NCBI RefSeq assembly: GCF_004327355.1
Contig: NZ_QJUM01000023.1
Coordinates: 37,595-101,594, forward strand
Length of the DNA: 64,000 nucleotides
Direction of reading: 5' to 3'
Source: Phytopseudomonas dryadis
GTDB taxonomy: Bacteria; Pseudomonadota; Gammaproteobacteria; Pseudomonadales; Pseudomonadaceae
Numbering within the stretch: position 1 is the first letter of the stretch; each line of letters starts with the position of its first letter. The notes below the pieces were generated by a model. That model was not told where the DNA came from. It saw only the letters and a list, made by a program, of their open reading frames with translations, and did no database searches. Shown here piece by piece: positions 50,775 through 60,152 of this stretch. A program made the translations under genes and the position numbers.

Positions 50775-50864
50775 GGCAATGCTGATCGGATAAGGTTTTT
50801 CGCCAGAACAGGCTTTTCGCAGGGGCAGCAGGCGTGCCTGCAGACCAGCGGCAAACCGCCGCCC

Positions 50865-50957
50865 CTGCAGGAGCGTCGCCCCCGGCGCGATGCGATGGCG
50901 GCCATGCTGCAAGAATCGCGGTATGGCCACGATTCGCTGCGGGGGCGCGGCTCCTAC
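50865..50957. repeat. GTAGGA-GCGGCTCCTAC element, copy B
   Basis: Shares GGCGCGATGCGATGGCGGCC and GGTATGGCCACGATTCGC with copy A (36698-36786) and the same GCGGCTCCTAC right end; the left end here is GCAGGAGCG. Confidence 0.75.
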
Positions 50958-51055
50958 AGCCCGCAAGGCGTACTCCGGCAGCAGGCTGCATGCAATGGCC
51001 GCGGCCATGCCGCGCGTTGCGTCGAGGCCGCATCGCCGTCTGACGCAGCCCCTCA

Positions 51056-51070
51056 TTAAGCATTCTTAAT
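51056..51070 (+). promoter_or_regulatory. TTAAG-N-ATTCTTAAT box 3 (tadG-adhesin promoter)
   Basis: TTAAGCATTCTTAAT, 155-169 bases before tadG. The identity with box 2 extends six bases further (to 51076). TATTGG lies 18 bases after the box and may be part of a -10 region. Confidence 0.7.
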
Positions 51071-51224
51071 GAAGCGGTGATTGCTGGATATTGGGAATTA
51101 TTCTTATCTTTGTTCGCCTTTGAAATCCCATGCTCCGATACAGCCTACGGTAAGGTCGAACCCGCTCAATGACACAGCATTTGCCACCACGTCCGTCGTT
51201 CGGCCTGTCCCTGGGTGAGCAATC

Positions 51225-52769
51225 ATGATCCGCCGCCGGCAGCAGCGCGGCAGCGTCGCCCCGTTCATGGTGCTGGCCATCGGCGGCGCCCTGCTGGCCA
51301 CCGCCTATACCCTGGATACCAGCCGCATGACCAACAGCGCCGGGCAGGTCAAGCGCGCCACCGACGCCGCCGCCATGGCGGTGGGCAACGAGCGCCTGAT
51401 CAACGGCGACCAGCCGCTGGAAACGCTGCAAGTGCTGGCCGAAGGCTACGTGCTCAACAACCTGGGCATGGACAGCACCCTGGGCGAGCAGATCGGCCGC
51501 GAGAACATCGTCCTCAGCCAGACGAGCGACGACCAGCAGCGTCTGCGCTACACGGTCGAAGTGACCTTCGAGGCCAACCCGGAGCTGCTCGGCGGCGAGG
51601 TGAAACGGATCAGCGTGCACTCCACCGTCGAGGTGGTCGCCCGCGCCACCGAGATCGCCCTGATGCTGCCCAACACCCTCTCCGAGAATTCGACCGAACT
51701 GGCCGCCCTGCGCCGCCTGGCCAAGGATTTCGCCGTGCGCATGCTGGGAACCGACGGCGACAGCGACCAGCGCGTCTGGATCTCCCTGGTGCCCTACGGC
51801 CAGGCGGTCAACGTCTTCGACATCGAAGGCGGCCGGCAGGCCAGCATCGCCAGGCTGCGCCGCTGGGCGACGGGCCTGGCCATCAGCCCGGTGGAGCTGA
51901 CCTCGCTGTTCCGCACGGGCAAGGCCAGCAGCCTGGCCGACGCGCGCATGCCCGACCTCGCCTCCGACCTGATGTGCATGAACCGCGGCCTGAACCCTGG
52001 CCAGAACTATTTCTGGGATCAGTCGCCCAGCGGGCAATTCACCCGGGTCTACTACCGCGCCGACCTGCCCGAAAATACCCCCGGCGCCAAATGGCTCAGC
52101 TGGGTCGGCCCCAATCCGACCTTCGGCCAGGCCAGCGGCACCAACGACACCCGCTTCATCGTCGCCGACAAGGGCTGCCCCACCGCCGCCGTACTGCCGC
52201 TGACCAACGACGTCGACGCGCTCGAGGAGCGCCTGGCCCTGATGGACACCGGCTTCAACGTCAACTACGCCATCGGCATGGGCTGGGCCGCGCATGCCCT
52301 CTCGCCGGAAATGCGCGGCAGCAACGGCTGGGGCGACGAGGAACTGCCGCTGGACTTCGCCGAAGGCGAGCAGCAGAACGCCAAGATCATCGTCATGCTG
52401 GCCAATACCACTGGCGACTGGTTCGACACCGACAGCTACAACAGCGCCGTGGTAGGCGAGGCCATCGACGGGACGAGTGACTCCATCAGCATTGCCGCCC
52501 GCCGTTTCGAAAGTCTCTGCAACAGCTTCCGTCAGCGCAACCTCAAGTTCCACTTCATCGGCGTGCGTCCGGGAGACCCGATGGACTTCGGTCGCACCTT
52601 GTTCGACCGGGTCGCCGGCCCCGGCCTGCAGATCTGCACCCAGGGCACCGGCAGCATGACGTTCGCCAATGCCCCTACCTTCAACGAGGGCGAGGCGCAG
52701 ATCGAAAACCTGCTCGCCGCCATCGCCGAGCAGATCAAGCACGAGTACTACGCCCGCCTGGTCGAGTGA
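51225..52769 (+). CDS. tadG: TadG-like pilus/adhesion protein
   Basis: 514 residues. The N-terminus RRRQQRGSVAPFMVLAIGGALLATAYTLDTSRM is the Tad-like (TadG) membrane anchor with its Asp-Thr-Ser motif, and SAGQVKRATDAAAMAVGNERL follows as expected. The rest is a large periplasmic domain with von Willebrand-A-like features (VWISLVPYGQAVNVFD, NAKIIVMLANTTGDWFD, FHFIGVRPGDPM). It is placed in a second operon, separate from tadA-F, and leads directly (37 bases) into the giant adhesin gene. Confidence 0.87.
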   Translation: MIRRRQQRGSVAPFMVLAIGGALLATAYTLDTSRMTNSAGQVKRATDAAAMAVGNERLINGDQPLETLQVLAEGYVLNNLGMDSTLGEQIGRENIVLSQTSDDQQRLRYTVEVTFEANPELLGGEVKRISVHSTVEVVARATEIALMLPNTLSENSTELAALRRLAKDFAVRMLGTDGDSDQRVWISLVPYGQAVNVFDIEGGRQASIARLRRWATGLAISPVELTSLFRTGKASSLADARMPDLASDLMCMNRGLNPGQNYFWDQSPSGQFTRVYYRADLPENTPGAKWLSWVGPNPTFGQASGTNDTRFIVADKGCPTAAVLPLTNDVDALEERLALMDTGFNVNYAIGMGWAAHALSPEMRGSNGWGDEELPLDFAEGEQQNAKIIVMLANTTGDWFDTDSYNSAVVGEAIDGTSDSISIAARRFESLCNSFRQRNLKFHFIGVRPGDPMDFGRTLFDRVAGPGLQICTQGTGSMTFANAPTFNEGEAQIENLLAAIAEQIKHEYYARLVE

Positions 52770-52806
52770 CCCGGGCCGTTTCCGCATTCCCTGACAGGAC
52801 GCCACC

Positions 52807-55800
52807 ATGACCACCACCCCGAACGCCCGCAAACGCATCAAGCGCACCGGACTGGCGCTTGCCCTGGAACCGCGCATCCTGCTCGACGCCGCCGCCGTCA
52901 CCACCGTCGCCGATGTCGCCGCGCAGGTCGACGCCAGCGCCAGCGCGCCAGGCGCCAGCGCGACGCCGGTCGACACTACGCTCACCATCACCGACGGCAC
53001 GGACAGCTTCCCGGCGGTGGATCTGTTCCAGAACGTCGCGGTCACGCTCGCCGGCGACAACGAGGGACTGGCGGACCTGGTGATCAGCGTGGATGCCAGC
53101 GGCGGCAACCAGGCGCTGGTGATCGACGGCACCGAGATCAGGCTGGAAACCGGCGCTGGAACCACCGAGAACTACTATGCCTACCAGGTCTCGGTCAGCG
53201 GCGGTACCACCACCATCACCCTGAGCATCGCCTCCGCCGCCGGCACAGCCACGGACGTCGAGACGCTGATCGACGGCATCGCCTACCGTGCGCTGGACAA
53301 CACGGTGGCCAGCGGCGCCGTCACCGTGACCCTGCACAGCCTCAGCGACGAAGGTGGCCAGGTCGCCGACCTGAGCGCCATCAGCGCCAGCGTCAGCATC
53401 GACAACCGGATCAACGTCGCCCCGGTGCTGGACAGCGACGGCTCGCTGGAGGCGCGGGAAACCATCAGCCTCGACGAGCTGGGCATCGGCGACGGCAACG
53501 AAGTGGTCTACTCCGCCGACGGCCAGTACGCCTACGTGGCCGGCAGCAACGGCATCCAGGTGTTCGCCGTCAGCGATTCGGGCGCCTTGAGCGCCCTGCA
53601 GACCTTCACCAGCGACGACCTCGGCAACATCAGCCACATGGTCGTCAGCGGCGACGGCAAATCTATCTATACCCTGTCCGGTAATGGCAACGTGGTGCAA
53701 TTGAGCCTCGCCGAGAACGGCGAGATCGTCGGCGCGACCACGGTCTCCACCCAGAACGGCAACGCCACCGGCGGGCTGGCGATCTCGGACGACGGCGCCT
53801 ATGTCTATGTCAGCACCGAGTGGAACGACGTGGTCATCTTCGCCCGCGACACCGCCACCGGCGCCCTCGCCTACCTCGGCCGCGCCAGCGGCAACGGTGG
53901 CGGCCGCAGCGGCCTGATCGCCACCGCCGGCGACTACGTCTACGTGCTCTACTCCGGGGCCGGGGTCGTCCTCCCGGCCACCCTGGTGATCTACCAGCGC
54001 AACGCCGACGGGACGCTGAGCGAGCTCGGCAACGTTTCCGCCAGCGGGCTCAGCGTCAGCGTGGTGAACGCTAGCCTGGCGACGTCGGCGGACGGCCAGT
54101 ACCTCTACGTCGGCGACCCCGGCACCGGCACTCTCGGCATCTACCGTTTCAGCGACGGCTCGCTGACCCTGCTCGACACGCTGGCGCTCGCCGGCGTCAG
54201 CGGCATCGCCCTGGACGACGACGGCGGCCTGCTCTACGTGGCGACCGCGGACGGCAGCGTCGTTATCTACCAGGTGGCCGACAATGGCAGCCTGAGCCTG
54301 GTCAGCAGCATCGCCGTCGACAACGCGGGCAGCGCCATCGCCGTCTCCGCCGATGGCCTGTCGATCCTGCTGGCCGGCAGCAGCGTCAGCCGCTACACCA
54401 GCCTGCTGAGCCTGAGCCAGGACAGCCCCCTGGCCTTCGCCGACGGGCTGACGCTCAGCGACGCCAACTACGCCGTGCTGAACGGCGGCGCGGGCAATTA
54501 CAACGGCGCCAGCCTCACGGTCAGCGCCAGCGTCGCCACCGGCAGCTTCGGCCTGGAGAGCGGCAACGGGCTGGCGCTGTCGGGCAACAGCATCACCCTC
54601 GACGGCAGCGCCATCGCCAGCTTCAGCGCCAGCGGCGACACGCTGACCGTGACCTTCACCGCCGACGTCACCTCCGCGGTCGCCAACCAGGTGCTGCGAC
54701 AGCTCACCTACGCCAACGCCAGCGCCGCCGCGGGCAGCCTGATCACCCTGAGCGTGCTCGGCAGCGACGGCAGCCTGAGCAGCAACGCCCAGACGCTGAT
54801 GCTGCGCGTCAACGGCACGCCCCAGGTGAATGCCGAGGTCGCCAGCGACTATGCGCTGGACGCGGCCACCAGCGAGACCGGCTACAGCACCACCCTGCCC
54901 GCCGGGCTGTTCAGCGATGCCGACGGCGACAGCCTGAGCTGGAGCGTCAGCGGCCTGCCCGCGGGCCTCGCCTTCGACTCCGCCACCCGCAGCATCAGCG
55001 GCAGCACCACGGCCATCGGCACCTTCAGCCTGACGGTCACGGTCACGGACCTCTATGGCGCCAGCACCTCGCTGTCCCTGGACCTGGTGGTCGAACAGAT
55101 CGCCAACCGCGCGCCGGAGGTCAACGGCGAGGCATCCACCACGCTCGCCCAGGCCACCGAAGGCAGCACCTACAGCGTCTCCCTGGCCGGCCTGTTCAGC
55201 GACGCCGACAGCCACTATGGCGACAGCCTGAGCTGGAGCATCAGCGGCCTGCCCGAGGGCCTGAGCTTCGACGCCGCCAGCCTGATCCTCTCCGGCACCA
55301 CCAGCGCGGTGGGCGATTACACCATCAGCGTGACCGTCACCGACGAGCAGGGCGCCAGTGCCGAGCGCAGCCTGACGCTGCGGGTGATGACCCAGGCCGA
55401 AGCGGATAACAGCGCGCCGCAGCTGGGCACGGACGACATCGACCTGACCTATACCGCCGAAGGCGACCTCAGCGGTTTCAGTCAGAACGTCTACAGCCTG
55501 GAACTGTCATCCGACGACAGCACCCTGCTGATCGTAGGCAATGACTCAGGCGGACACACGGTGACGCCTGGCGGTAACAGCACGCTGTACGTCTACAGCC
55601 GTGACAGCGAAGGCAACCTGACACTGGTGCAGAAGTTCGTGCAGGGCACGAGCAATGACGGCGACGACAGTAACGGCATCGAAATCGACGGTCTGGACAG
55701 CGCCTCCTCGGCGGTGTATTCCGCCGACGGCCAGTACGTGTACCTGGTGGGCAAGAACAGTTCGGGCACCTACACCGTCACGACGCTGCAGGTGGGCGCG

Positions 55801-58800
55801 GACGGCACCCTCGCCGCCACCGGCCTGAGCGTCGAGATCGCCGATTCGTCCACCGTCCGGCAGATGGTGGTGTCGGACGACGGCAAGGCGCTCTACGTCG
55901 TATCCAACAGCTTTCTCTACGCTTATTCCACCGCCGATGACGGCTCGCTGAGCCTGCTCGGCAGCTACACCGACGGCATCAGCAGCGCCAACGCGCTGGC
56001 CATTGCCAATGGCGTGGTCTACGTGGCCGGCAGCTCCCGGGTCGCCATCTACACCGTCGGCGACGACGGTAGCCTGACCCATGCCACCACCTGGTCTGGC
56101 GGCAGTACCTTCATGCGCAGCATTGCCGCCACCGACAGCGGCTACGTCTATGTGTCACTTGGCACGAGCGGCATCCAGGTGCTGCACTACGACAAGGACA
56201 GCAATACCGTTACCAGCGCCGCCACCTACAACCCAGGACAGACCTGGGGCCTGTCGCTCTCATCCGACGGTTCCGCGCTGTATGCGGGCCTCAACGGCGG
56301 CAACATCCTCATGTTCCGCGTCAACGCCGATGGCACGCTGACGCCGTCCGCTACGCTGGGCACCAGCGGTGCGCAGGGCTTGCGCTACGCCATGTCCTCG
56401 GATGGTTCCTCCCTCTACTACGGCAGCTTCTGGAACGGCAAGGGCCTGGGCCAGATCAGCACCGCGGTGGTCGTCGCCTACACCGAAGGCACCACCCTCA
56501 CCCCCGCCACCGGCCTGAGCCTCGCCGACGCCGACTACGACGCCCTGGCCGGCGGCGCCGGCAACTACAACGGCGCCAGCATCACCCTTGTCCGCGAAAA
56601 CGGCGCCAACCCGGACGACAGCTTCGGCCTCGCCGAGGACAACGGCCTGACCCTGGCCGACGGTGTCATCTACCTCGACGGCAACGCCATCGCCACCTTC
56701 GCCAGCGAAGGCGGCGCGTTGACCATCACCTTCACCGCCGACGTCACCAGCGGTGTCGCCAACGCGGTCCTGCGGCAGATCAGCTACACCAATACCAGCG
56801 GCAACCCGGGCAGCGCCATCACCCTGGTGGCGTCCATCGCCGACCAGTACACCGCGTCCAGCATCGCCTTGCAGCTCGCCGTCACCGAGATCAACCAGGC
56901 GCCGCTCGCCAGCGGGGAAAGCTACGACCTCGCCGCAGCCAGCGCCGGCGAGCGCTACAGCGCGACCCTGCCGGCGACCCTGTTCAGCGACGCCGACGGC
57001 GACAGCCTGACCTGGAGCGTCTCCGGCCTGCCCGCCGGCCTGAGCTTCGACGCCGCCAGCCTCACCCTCTCCGGCAGCATCGCCAGCGCCGGCAGCTATA
57101 CGCTGACCGTCACCGCAACCGATCCCTCCGGCGCGACGGCCAGCCGCGAACTCACCCTGACCGTCAGCGGGGAAGGCGGCGAGGACAGCGGCGATGGCGA
57201 TAGCGATAGCGATAGCGATAGCGATAGCGATAGCGATAGCGATAGCGGCGACAGCGGGCTGACCTTCCCCGAGGTCGAACCGGCCGACGTGGACAGCAGC
57301 GAGCTGACCCTCGACAGCGTGATCGGCGACACCGGCGCCCGCGCCGCCGCCCTCGCGCCCGACGACAGCCAGCTCTACGTGGTCGGCGACGGCACCCTGC
57401 AGGTCTATGCCCGCGACAGCGCCAGCGGCGCCCTGACCCTGATCGACAGCCTGACCCTGAGCGACAGCGCCCTGGCCTCCGCCACCTCCATCGTGGTCTC
57501 CGCCGATGGCGGCCTGGTCTACGTCGCCGGCGACGACGGCAACAACATCGTCGTCTACACCCGCGACGCCGACAGCGGCGCACTGAGCAAACTGGCAACG
57601 CTGGACAGCAGCACCAGCGGCGACCTCGGCGGCATCACCGAACTGGCCGTTTCCAGCGATGGCCTGTCGCTCTACGCCTCCACCTCCGCCGGCAAGGTAC
57701 TCGCCTTCCAGCGCGACCCGGCCGACGACAGCCTGACCCTGGTCGGCGCCTACGCCACCAACTCGAACGGCTGGGACGGCGGCTACAGCGTCACCGTCTC
57801 CGCCGACGGCAGCGCCGTCTACATCAGCGTGGGCAACGGCTGGCGCGTCTACGCCTTCACCCGCGACGCCGCCAGCGGCGCCCTCGGCGACGTGCGCGAG
57901 ACCAGCAACAGCGTCGGCGGCAACGCCAAGGACGCGGCCGTCTCCCCCGACGGCAACTACCTCTACACCGTCAACTTCAGCCAGGGCTCCAGCAAGGTCG
58001 TCATCTACGCCGTCGGCAGCGACGGCAGCCTGACCGAGCTGGGCAGCATGGCCGCCGGCGTCAACCTCACCGACATCGCCGTCTCCGCCGACGGCCAGGC
58101 GGTCTACGCCCTCAGCGGCATCGGCGGCAACACCCTGATCGTCTACAGCCGCGACACCGCCACCGGCCTGCTCACCGAGGTCAGCCGCATCGCCAGCGAA
58201 GCCTTCGGCTCGACCCTCGGCGGCGCGTCCAACATCACCGTCTCCGCCGACGGCCGCTCCGTCTACGTGACCGACTCCGACTCCGGCGCCATCGTCGTGC
58301 TCTCCGCCCGCGATACCGACGAGAACAGTGGCGGCGGCGACACCACGCCCGTCGAGGTCATCCTCGAGGGCACCACCAACAGCTATACCGTGGGCGACGA
58401 GCCCATCCAGATCGTCGGCGACAGCAGCATCAAGGACAAGACAGGCACCTACCCCAATGCCGTGCTGACCATCGTGCGCGAGGGCGGCGCCAGCGCCGAC
58501 GACGTCTTCAGCTACCGGGTCGAAAGCGCCGAGGAGAACGACTGGGGCTGGAGCTACGACAGCGCCACCCGGCAGTTCTCGCAGAACGGCGTCGTCGTGG
58601 CCACGGTCGACGACAGCGTCGCCGGCCAGTGGGTCATCACCTTCAGCGACAGCGCCACCTGGCCCCAGGTCGGCTCGGTGCTGCACCGCGTCGGCTACGC
58701 CAACACCGGCGACGGCGGCGACGGCGGCGACGGCGGCGAGAGCGTCACCCTCAGCGTGTCCTACAGCGATTCCGACGGCAACGGCGGCACGGCCACCACC

Positions 58801-60129
58801 ACCATCGCCATCAACGCCGCGGAGGCGGGCAATAGCGTGCCGGTCGTCGGCGATAGCGACTACGCCCTCGCCGGTGCCAGCGCCGGCGAAGCCTACAGTG
58901 TCACCCTGCCCGAGACCCTGTTCAGCGATGCCGATGGCGATACCCTGGCCTGGAGCGTCGAGGGCCTGCCCGAGGGGCTGAGCTTCGATCCAGTCACGCG
59001 CAGCATTGCGGGCACACCGACCGCCGCCGGCGAGGTCGTGCTGACCCTCAAGGTCACCGATCCCGCCGGTGCCAGCGCCGAGCGCAACCTGACCCTGAGC
59101 GTGGCCGAGGCCGCCGCCGAGAACAGCGCGCCGGTCACCGGCGATGGCGACTACGCGCTGGCCGAAGCCAGCGCCGGCGAAGCCTACAGCGTCACCCTGC
59201 CCGAGAGCCTGTTCAGCGATGCCGATGGCGATACCCTGGCCTGGAGCGTCGAGGGCCTGCCCGAGGGGCTGAACTTCGATCCGGCCACGCGCAGCATTGC
59301 GGGCACACCGACCGCCGCCGGCGAGATCGTGCTGACCCTCAAGGTCACCGATCCCGCCGGTGCCAGCGCCGAACGCAGCCTGACCCTGGTCGTCGCCGGC
59401 GCCGCTGCAACGGAATCCGGCGATCCGGCAGCACCGGAACTGAGGACCGGCTTCCAGCCTCGCCCCGCCATCCCGGGCGGCTCCGGTTTCGGCGGCCCGG
59501 CCCTGGCCCCCGACCTCTTCGCGCTGGAAGGTTCGGCGGCGAACGAGCCGGCCCTGCTCCGCGCCAGCGGCAGCGGCCTGAGCGACGACCGCACGTCGCT
59601 GGCCCAGCAGCTCGCCGGCGCCGACCGGGTGCTGAGCGACAGCGGCTACCCGGGCTTCGACGGCGGCAGTTTCAGCTTCGTCGGCGGCACCCTGCGCGCC
59701 AGCGTCGAGCTGAACGGCGGCAGCGGCCGCAGCGTCAGCCTGAGCCTGCCCGGCGCGCTGCCCGATGGCGCCACGCCGCAACGCGTCACCCTGGCCAATG
59801 GCCTGCCGCTGCCGAGCTGGGCCGCGTTCGACGTGCGCAGCGGCGAGCTGCGCATCGACAGTGCGCGCCTGCAACGCGACGGCGTGCTGCGCCTGCTCCT
59901 GATCAGCCGCGATGCGGACGGCAGGGAACAGCGCACGCCGGTGGAAATCCGTGGCGAGGGCGTGCCCGACAAAGCCGCGCCGCCAACCGCGCCACAGGCC
60001 GAGTCGCTGCCCGAGCGCCTGCGCCAGGACAGCTCCGGCGCCCTGCTCAGCGAGGCCCTCGATCTGCTCGAGCAACTCAGTGACCTGGCTGGGGAGCCGG
60101 TCGCTGTCACTCCACGCCACATTGCCTGA
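52807..60129 (+). CDS. Giant LEPR-XLL surface protein with three beta-propellers
   Basis: 2440 residues. There is no Sec signal; instead LEPRILLDAA at residues 20-29 matches the LEPR-XLL motif found at the start of huge repetitive surface proteins. Approximate layout: X domain 60-200; propeller 1 221-538 (repeats like VVYSADGQYAYVAGSNGIQVF); X 547-668; Ig-like (He_PIG: LFSDADGDSLSWSVSGLPAGL) 675-765 and 767-861; propeller 2 878-1228; X 1228-1361; Ig 1363-1455; (Asp-Ser)8 linker 1465-1480; propeller 3 1495-1836; X 1848-2004; Ig 2007-2103 and 2107-2198; unique C-terminus to 2440. No RTX nonapeptides. It is probably an exported attachment protein; the exporter is likely encoded by the next genes. 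Confidence 0.88.
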   Translation: MTTTPNARKRIKRTGLALALEPRILLDAAAVTTVADVAAQVDASASAPGASATPVDTTLTITDGTDSFPAVDLFQNVAVTLAGDNEGLADLVISVDASGGNQALVIDGTEIRLETGAGTTENYYAYQVSVSGGTTTITLSIASAAGTATDVETLIDGIAYRALDNTVASGAVTVTLHSLSDEGGQVADLSAISASVSIDNRINVAPVLDSDGSLEARETISLDELGIGDGNEVVYSADGQYAYVAGSNGIQVFAVSDSGALSALQTFTSDDLGNISHMVVSGDGKSIYTLSGNGNVVQLSLAENGEIVGATTVSTQNGNATGGLAISDDGAYVYVSTEWNDVVIFARDTATGALAYLGRASGNGGGRSGLIATAGDYVYVLYSGAGVVLPATLVIYQRNADGTLSELGNVSASGLSVSVVNASLATSADGQYLYVGDPGTGTLGIYRFSDGSLTLLDTLALAGVSGIALDDDGGLLYVATADGSVVIYQVADNGSLSLVSSIAVDNAGSAIAVSADGLSILLAGSSVSRYTSLLSLSQDSPLAFADGLTLSDANYAVLNGGAGNYNGASLTVSASVATGSFGLESGNGLALSGNSITLDGSAIASFSASGDTLTVTFTADVTSAVANQVLRQLTYANASAAAGSLITLSVLGSDGSLSSNAQTLMLRVNGTPQVNAEVASDYALDAATSETGYSTTLPAGLFSDADGDSLSWSVSGLPAGLAFDSATRSISGSTTAIGTFSLTVTVTDLYGASTSLSLDLVVEQIANRAPEVNGEASTTLAQATEGSTYSVSLAGLFSDADSHYGDSLSWSISGLPEGLSFDAASLILSGTTSAVGDYTISVTVTDEQGASAERSLTLRVMTQAEADNSAPQLGTDDIDLTYTAEGDLSGFSQNVYSLELSSDDSTLLIVGNDSGGHTVTPGGNSTLYVYSRDSEGNLTLVQKFVQGTSNDGDDSNGIEIDGLDSASSAVYSADGQYVYLVGKNSSGTYTVTTLQVGADGTLAATGLSVEIADSSTVRQMVVSDDGKALYVVSNSFLYAYSTADDGSLSLLGSYTDGISSANALAIANGVVYVAGSSRVAIYTVGDDGSLTHATTWSGGSTFMRSIAATDSGYVYVSLGTSGIQVLHYDKDSNTVTSAATYNPGQTWGLSLSSDGSALYAGLNGGNILMFRVNADGTLTPSATLGTSGAQGLRYAMSSDGSSLYYGSFWNGKGLGQISTAVVVAYTEGTTLTPATGLSLADADYDALAGGAGNYNGASITLVRENGANPDDSFGLAEDNGLTLADGVIYLDGNAIATFASEGGALTITFTADVTSGVANAVLRQISYTNTSGNPGSAITLVASIADQYTASSIALQLAVTEINQAPLASGESYDLAAASAGERYSATLPATLFSDADGDSLTWSVSGLPAGLSFDAASLTLSGSIASAGSYTLTVTATDPSGATASRELTLTVSGEGGEDSGDGDSDSDSDSDSDSDSDSGDSGLTFPEVEPADVDSSELTLDSVIGDTGARAAALAPDDSQLYVVGDGTLQVYARDSASGALTLIDSLTLSDSALASATSIVVSADGGLVYVAGDDGNNIVVYTRDADSGALSKLATLDSSTSGDLGGITELAVSSDGLSLYASTSAGKVLAFQRDPADDSLTLVGAYATNSNGWDGGYSVTVSADGSAVYISVGNGWRVYAFTRDAASGALGDVRETSNSVGGNAKDAAVSPDGNYLYTVNFSQGSSKVVIYAVGSDGSLTELGSMAAGVNLTDIAVSADGQAVYALSGIGGNTLIVYSRDTATGLLTEVSRIASEAFGSTLGGASNITVSADGRSVYVTDSDSGAIVVLSARDTDENSGGGDTTPVEVILEGTTNSYTVGDEPIQIVGDSSIKDKTGTYPNAVLTIVREGGASADDVFSYRVESAEENDWGWSYDSATRQFSQNGVVVATVDDSVAGQWVITFSDSATWPQVGSVLHRVGYANTGDGGDGGDGGESVTLSVSYSDSDGNGGTATTTIAINAAEAGNSVPVVGDSDYALAGASAGEAYSVTLPETLFSDADGDTLAWSVEGLPEGLSFDPVTRSIAGTPTAAGEVVLTLKVTDPAGASAERNLTLSVAEAAAENSAPVTGDGDYALAEASAGEAYSVTLPESLFSDADGDTLAWSVEGLPEGLNFDPATRSIAGTPTAAGEIVLTLKVTDPAGASAERSLTLVVAGAAATESGDPAAPELRTGFQPRPAIPGGSGFGGPALAPDLFALEGSAANEPALLRASGSGLSDDRTSLAQQLAGADRVLSDSGYPGFDGGSFSFVGGTLRASVELNGGSGRSVSLSLPGALPDGATPQRVTLANGLPLPSWAAFDVRSGELRIDSARLQRDGVLRLLLISRDADGREQRTPVEIRGEGVPDKAAPPTAPQAESLPERLRQDSSGALLSEALDLLEQLSDLAGEPVAVTPRHIA
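57199..57246 (+). repeat. (GATAGC)8 microsatellite in the adhesin gene
   Basis: Eight perfect tandem GATAGC copies in frame encode Asp-Ser x8 (residues 1465-1480) between the third Ig-like domain and propeller 3. Copy-number change would lengthen or shorten the linker without a frameshift. Confidence 0.95.
58840..59402 (+). repeat. Tandem duplicated Ig-like domain in the adhesin
   Basis: Two units of 291 bases (97 codons) repeat; for example GAGACCCTGTTCAGCGATGC at 58912 and its near-copy at 59203 are followed by about 190 nearly identical bases. The identity at silent sites points to recent duplication or gene conversion. Confidence 0.9.
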
Positions 60130-60152
60130 ACACTGCCAAGGATCTTCGATAA

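Larger units (their letters stand above)
50775..51224. other. Intergenic gap between DUF454 and tadG
   Basis: 450 bases. Contains copy B of the GTAGGA/GCGGCTCCTAC element, box 3 of the TTAAG motif, and about 150 bases of A/T-richer promoter-like DNA before tadG. No gene is seen. Confidence 0.75.

Noticed and set aside
51088..51112. Fur box before tadG
   Set aside because: About 10 of 19 positions match; A/T-rich promoter DNA explains it as well.
58710..58745. RTX calcium-binding repeats in the adhesin
   Set aside because: The GDGGDGGDGGE stretch is a short Gly-Asp spacer, not the spaced nonapeptide series of RTX proteins.
56260..60120. A 1286-residue open frame antisense to the adhesin gene
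   Set aside because: It mirrors the codon bias of the plus-strand gene (Ala/Gly/Val-rich, no recognisable domain); the adhesin frame explains the sequence.
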